The translations under genes and the position numbers were made by a program. 64,000 nucleotides of DNA from Acanthaster planci (taxonomy: Eukaryota; Echinodermata; Asteroidea; Valvatida; Acanthasteridae), in the NCBI RefSeq assembly GCF_001949145.1, contig NW_019091536.1, forward strand, positions 208,892 through 272,891, in the 5' to 3' direction. How positions within the stretch are numbered: the first letter of the stretch is position 1; each line of letters opens with the position of its first letter. Under the pieces are notes generated by a model. It saw nothing but the letters and a program-made list of their open reading frames with translations, was not told where the DNA came from and searched no databases. Positions 59,146-64,000 of this stretch are shown one piece after another.

Positions 59146-61271
59146 ATATAACAGTCACGTGATTGTTTCTGATTTGTAATTAGCCCTTACTGCCAGAACC
59201 AGTGTATGCCATTATGTCAATCACATACTCAACAAATCATCTAGAAACTTGTATTACAGATTTACCATTAATACATTTATTCTAACCTACCGGTACTAAA
59301 ATATTTTGAAGTAATTTGAAGGTTTTACGAAAAGTCCATCGTTGAAAGACTTTACATAACTGCTATCTGCAGCCATTGGACCGATATTTTTACGCTCACT
59401 TACTTTAGATTTTGAGGTGTTTTTTTGGTTATTGTTGGAAGTGAAAATATTTTGTTATGTAATTTAATTTTAGAATCAGATCCCTTACCACAAGATAAGT
59501 TATAACACTACAAAATATTGAGAATGATCATTGTGAAAGAAGCCCGCTCCTTTCTACAGTGTCTTGTGAGAATTGATATGCACTTCACGATGACGAGCTT
59601 TAGCAGAATTAAAAATGATTTCTTTACTATCCTCTGTTATTTCTGCATTCGTCCAGAGCACATGGGTCTTTTAGCTTTTCATGATTTCGCAATTGACAGA
59701 TAAGCGCTTGGCTCTGATTTTATCAATGCATGCTATATTTGTTTAGCGTTGTCTTACCTAACAAGGAGGAATGGTCAACAATGTTCATTAACACAACTTG
59801 TATCATTCAGTGTACTTTACTAAAGATTCAATAAATATGAAATACTAAGTGATATTGGTCAGCATTCGTGAGAAATGTCATTGTTGCATTTTTCAATCCC
59901 TTCTCAAACTCTTTTGGCAGATTTAATATTTAATGCGACAAAGAATTATCAAAATCTTTTAATAAGAACTGCAAAAAGGTGCACTGGCTTCAGAGAAAGA
60001 CCAGGCAAGAAATTGATGTCGGGAGTGCATATCTTACATCAGTGTTAAATAGAAGGGGAAGTACCAAAGCTACACAGGTTTGAATTCACGTTGAGTTTTT
60101 CCACTGCAAAAACAATTTTTTATAGTGTCTTATTTCTGCCATCTCTTCTTCAGGTTTGTCGAGACAGAAACCCGACCACAGCCCAGCCGGTCTGTTCATT
60201 TTTTCGCACACCATAATTTACGAAGGAGGACAATAATAAGTGCGCAGATCTTGGAAAAGGTTTCTTTGTACACACTTGTTAGTTGTATAATTTGTCTTTA
60301 AAGAAACAGCAAGTCAGGTAACCTCCACAGGCTAAGGACATCATGACACATATCCTGTCTAGATGCCATTTTTAGACTGTGATTTTTATTTCCATTTTGG
60401 GGGATTCATACGCAAATCCTACTCATAAAAAGAATTATCTAAAAAATATAAATATTGAAGGAAAGTGGCGTCCTGAAGGAAAACTTTTATTTAACGTTTA
60501 TTGAAAAAATGCCTTTTTTTACAGAAAAAAGGCTCCAAGTTGATATCATTAGACTTCATCTGACTGCCTTTCGACTAATCATAGGAATGACGTAGCTGTC
60601 CCTACCCCAAAAATATTGATTTTTTTGTGATTTTAAGCACGAGGTCTTCACTAAGAAAAAACTGTTTCTTTTCACTGATATGGTCGTGTATGAGAGCAGC
60701 ACTGCAAGGAGTTAGCAAATTAAAACATGCCTGCTATCGGGTAAATTATCGAATCTTTTGAGAGAAAAGAGTCGATTTTGAAGAGAGAGGTTTTTATGCT
60801 GCATTAAAAAACTGTAAAGTCCTGCTAAAGTCGTCTATTATATTCGTACGTACCCCTCCAATTTCCTCCTCTAGAATCACCGCCCGTGGCCGTGTGACTT
60901 TTCAGCGCACGGATGTGAGAGACAATTAAAGGTTTAGGCCTTTTTTTCTGTGCAACTATTCATTTTGTTGAAGAACGACCACAAAGAGAACAGAATTGTG
61001 GTTTCGGTACAAGTTCCCCATCTGGATCGCTCATCAACCCATCAGGATGTCAATGCACTATGTGTATGATGCAGCATTCTGCTTGACACGTCCGGATGTA
61101 CCATAAGATTAAGCATTTAACGCGCAACGTGGCAATGGAACTTTTTGTCAGTTTCCCGCGCTTTTGTGTACTCTTTTCACATTTCCTGTTCTGACGTAAT
61201 CAAACCAAAACAAAAGTACAAAGGCAGCCGAAGAGTATTTCTAAAAAGTTTTCACAAGCCAACAACAATTT
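59146..61271. other. Intergenic region between genes E and F
   Basis: About 2.1 kb, AT-rich; no gene, repeat or RNA recognised. Confidence 0.5.
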
Positions 61272-61277
61272 TATAAA
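61272..61277 (+). promoter_or_regulatory. Candidate TATA box of gene F
   Basis: TATAAA in attttataaacaagg, 71 bases before the ATG at 61343. A start near 61303 would leave a 5' UTR of about 40 nt. Confidence 0.45.
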
Positions 61278-61342
61278 CAAGGAGATTTTGAATCGCCAAG
61301 CGCTTGACGGATTTATCTGAAACATTCAGCACTGTTGCATCG

Positions 61343-61391
61343 ATGGCCGTCTGCAGAAAGGCTTCTTTTGTTTTCCTTATTGCTTTGTTGG
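61343..61391 (+). CDS. Gene F exon 1, signal peptide
   Basis: ATGGC start, MAVCRKASFVFLIALLG, donor g|gtaagt in phase 1. It has the same M-A-x-x-R-x plus hydrophobic-core layout as genes D and E. Confidence 0.8.
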
Positions 61392-61885
61392 GTAAGTGTC
61401 TTAGCTATTTCTTTTAATTTCTAGTTATCCCTACATGGCCAAGTGATTTGATACATTTATGTATTTAAAAATAAATCGTAAATCCTTGAAATTGTTTGAT
61501 AGTCTTTAGTTCAACCTTAAAGATTCTGCAAAGAACGAAAGATGAAGGATAAAGTCCTCCCAGGACAAGGACCATCCCAGCGATGGTCACGATAAGGATG
61601 ACAACCACGCCCACAGTGACGACTGAGGTCACTACAAGAAAAACTACTTCCGAGATGACCACTGAGGCTGCTACAGACGTCATTACAGAGGTCACTGCTG
61701 AGATCACCACGCCTGACCCCGCAGCTACCACGGGTATTACGGTGGTGACCCGTCATCGCGGCGATATCTCTCAAGTTTTAATAATGGGAATGGACAGACA
61801 GGAACAAAGAGGTCATTTGGAATTAAAGATACCTGACATGAATAAAGGGAACATGACTCACCTGACAAGAAACTATAAGTACTAA
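61343..61885 (+). CDS. Array gene F: Thr-rich mucin-like protein, no membrane helix
   Basis: The signal exon 61343-61391 joins in phase 1 to 61581-61885, giving 117 residues. Signal peptide MAVCRKASFVFLIALLGA; then about 50 residues in which Thr is the commonest residue (TTTPTVTTEVTTRKTTSEM and on), a good O-glycosylation stretch; then a basic C-terminal part with an RGD (TRHRGDIS) and no hydrophobic helix. The proposed intron is only 189 nt and its acceptor (accatcccag) has a weak pyrimidine tract. Two readings remain: a secreted mucin-like paralogue that has lost the helix, or a gene whose real main exon, or a helix exon, lies beyond. The signal exon itself is convincing. Confidence 0.5.
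61581..61885 (+). CDS. Gene F candidate exon 2, Thr-rich
   Basis: Phase-1 acceptor accatcccag at 61571-61580 gives an open frame to TAA at 61883. The Thr codons vary (act, acc, aca, acg), which argues for selection on protein rather than a simple DNA repeat. Weak acceptor; see gene entry. Confidence 0.45.
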
Positions 61886-62959
61886 AAATTGTTTTACAAT
61901 TAAGGATTGAAGAAACAAGCAATGTTATTTGTCAATGTCAAGTATAAAACATTAAGTATATACAATAACCAAGAGATTAAAATATCGGGATAAGTCCCCA
62001 TGCCTATATGTAAATTACATGTTTCACACTCAGTGAGGCAGGTTCATAACACGACAGGCGAACACGACAGCGAATCGGATTTGAGGTAACAAAACATTTT
62101 GATGCAATATTCGCTCGAGTTGGAATGTGCTTCATTTTTGCGAATTTGAAGCACGAATATTTACACGAATCCACTGCCGAGCGAGGGAATCATTTGAAAT
62201 TTGACTACAAAGGTTATGGGATACGATATAGTTTCGTTGTGATAGTATTTGCGCGTTATATAATGAAGTAAAATGACGCATTTGTTCTGTTCGGTTTTGT
62301 AAGGTTTTGCTTTATAACAAACACAGCTTACGTCAAACTGTATTTAAGTGAACCCCATTGTAAATTATGTTGTGGTAAGAACATGAAATATAATAAATTA
62401 GTGATAAGTAATCAAGCTTACTGGATGTTTCGTTTGTGTTTATCAATTACGTGCAACAAGGGTGAAATTAGTGAGGGGCACTTTGTAACAAGAGGCACGA
62501 GGGCATAATTCGTCACCGAAACCACGAGCTGACACTCAGTCGTCCCCGAGGTGATCTCATTTGTGCGCATGTTAGAGAACCGAGTTATTTTTTTTCATGA
62601 ACTGGCACCCGATCCAGCGCGCCACTTCTAGCGTGAACTTCGTGTATTTTCGTTTTCACGAATTGATGCAGATCTTAATTTCGCTAGTTAAAATGAATAT
62701 TAGTTAAATGTTGGGGTTAGGCAGCAAATTATGAATGGATTTAATTCATGTCTAACCTTTCAAAACATTTTTTCTCTGCGCTGAGTTGCAGTAACAAGTT
62801 TGGGTGTCAGTTCGTGGAAACGACAAGCGGTCTATTTCGCTTCAGTGTACAATGTGGTTCGTGAAACCGAAATTACTGATAGTGCAGTTTTGACGAACTG
62901 ACACTTACTTGCAACCAAGTGTCAGTTCGTGGTATAGGTGACAAATTAACTTTTCTAAA

Positions 62960-63345
62960 CGCAAAAGAGTTAAAAATTCACTCATAAAAAGAGTGAGTTA
63001 TTAATAAAACCAATCAAAAAGAGTTAAAACCACTCTAAAGATAGTAAAAACCCAGTCTTGCAGTCGAGACCATCACAACACCAGACACAAAACCATGCAC
63101 AAGACCAGACATGAGTAACAGAGTGAACAATGACAAAGGAGTGCTTTTGTTGCAGTTCATTTGAAAAGCTTGTGACTTGAATTCAGACGAGAGGTGCAGT
63201 GTTGGTCTTGTGACACTGTAAAAACTACTCTAAAAAGGGTGAAAACCACTCCAAAAGAGTGAAATTTCCACTCTGCCAAGGAGCCATAAAACAACTCGAA
63301 AAATAGTTGTCCTTTGTAATTATGGCTCCTCTTTTAGAGTGATTT
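62960..63345. repeat. Repeat cluster with actctaaaa/agagtt motifs and a terminal hairpin
   Basis: Repeated agagttaaaa, ccactctaaa and agagtg motifs on both sides of 63060-63215. At 63269-63341 an inverted repeat pairs the aaggagccataa and ttatggctcct arms. It may be one element split by insertion of the 63070-63200 repeat. Confidence 0.45.
63070..63200 (+). repeat. Dispersed repeat, copy 2 (relative at 57640-57780)
   Basis: Diverged copy in the same orientation as the one in gene E's intron; the shared blocks are listed there. Confidence 0.6.
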
Positions 63346-64000
63346 TCTTTTGCCTTCAGAAGGTAGCCTGTATAAATTTCAGTGGGGGCACCTGGTGAGC
63401 ACTGCCCCCCTCCCCGTTTTTGAGCCATCGGTATTTGATTCTTCCCGCAATTTTGCTAGTCAGCGTCACAACTTCAGGCAGAGTGGCAGATAACATTGGA
63501 GGTGTTATACTGCTAAGCTGTCAGTATAATTAGCCTTCCCCAGTTTTGTCAAAGTATATAATTACAGTGTCATTATTTCTATTTTTGATTTGCCCCTTTC
63601 CCCTCCCTGGAATATAAGGGACACTATTAACTCGCATGTCTTGAAATGCGTCTACTAATATCTTGCCCAAGATTGGTTAGCCAAGAATATATTGCGCTTA
63701 ACGGTTTTAGGCTTGAGATAGAGACTAGACCCTGATCTGCGACTGATCGAACCAGACCGTGCATAACACAAAATTCGGCTTCAGTGGTTTCCCTTACCGC
63801 AACATTACGGGGCATCCTTGGTTTCGATTTACGCTGCATTTCCGACGCTTTTGAATCCACACCATTTCTACAGACTTCAGTCTAAATTGATGTAAAAAGA
63901 AACCTTCAAAACGTTCCCGCTGGAAAAAAAAGCGGGAATAAGACGCAAAACACCTTCTCCTAAGTGTTTCAAGGATTTTTTTCAGTTGTGTTGTTGTTTT

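Larger units (their letters stand above)
61886..64000. other. 3' flank of gene F and end of window
   Basis: About 2.1 kb with no further gene found. AATAAA at 62392-62397 could end gene F. It holds actctaaaa-type repeats (62960-63345) and a dispersed repeat (63070-63200). Confidence 0.5.

Overview
The window looks like nuclear DNA of a marine invertebrate, probably a deuterostome. It has intron-rich genes with GT-AG splice sites, EGF-like modules on separate phase 1-1 exons, MAM and ShKT domains, AATAAA polyadenylation signals, AT-rich intergenic DNA and many short non-autonomous transposons. An echinoderm or hemichordate is my best guess, but nothing in the sequence fixes the phylum. All confident genes lie on the + strand.

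Region 1 (4843-23021) is the 3' part of one large modular receptor-like gene with 22 coding exons in view. In order it encodes the C-terminal part of a MAM domain, eight EGF modules, two ShKT modules, eight more EGF modules, and a single terminal exon with a Thr/Pro/acidic stalk, one membrane helix and a 43-residue tail. The first part of the MAM domain and the signal peptide were not found and may lie upstream of the window. A GC-rich, promoter-like patch with a TATA box sits in the last intron.

Region 2 (about 30.3 kb to 62.4 kb) is a tandem, same-strand array of small two-exon genes. Each starts with a tiny exon coding only for a signal peptide, broken by a phase-1 intron. One uninterrupted exon follows, coding for a compositionally extreme ectodomain, usually one helix and a short basic tail. 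The ectodomains differ widely: Met-His-Gly and Asn/Gly/Pro-rich (30589-32277), Gly/acidic (orphan exon 33643-34094), 22 units of an Asn-Pro-Gly repeat (41063-44520), Glu/Asp-rich (47971-50976), Glu-Gly-Ala repeats (55734-59064), and Thr-rich without a helix (61343-61885). The gene frame, splice phase, helix motif and basic juxtamembrane stretch are conserved while the ectodomains are not. I read this as an expanded paralogous family that may be undescribed. The terminal exon of the big EGF gene has the same phase-1 stalk-helix-RQRRKSR layout, so it is a plausible relative or founder.

The ectodomains resemble in style the low-complexity secreted and single-pass proteins of biomineral or adhesive extracellular matrices, such as the acidic single-pass P16-type proteins of sea urchin skeletogenic cells. 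This is inference from architecture only. The remaining DNA is introns and intergenic sequence with MITE-like inverted repeats (one with a clear 8-bp target duplication), dispersed repeat pairs and simple repeats. I recognised no tRNA, rRNA, CRISPR array or confident minus-strand gene.
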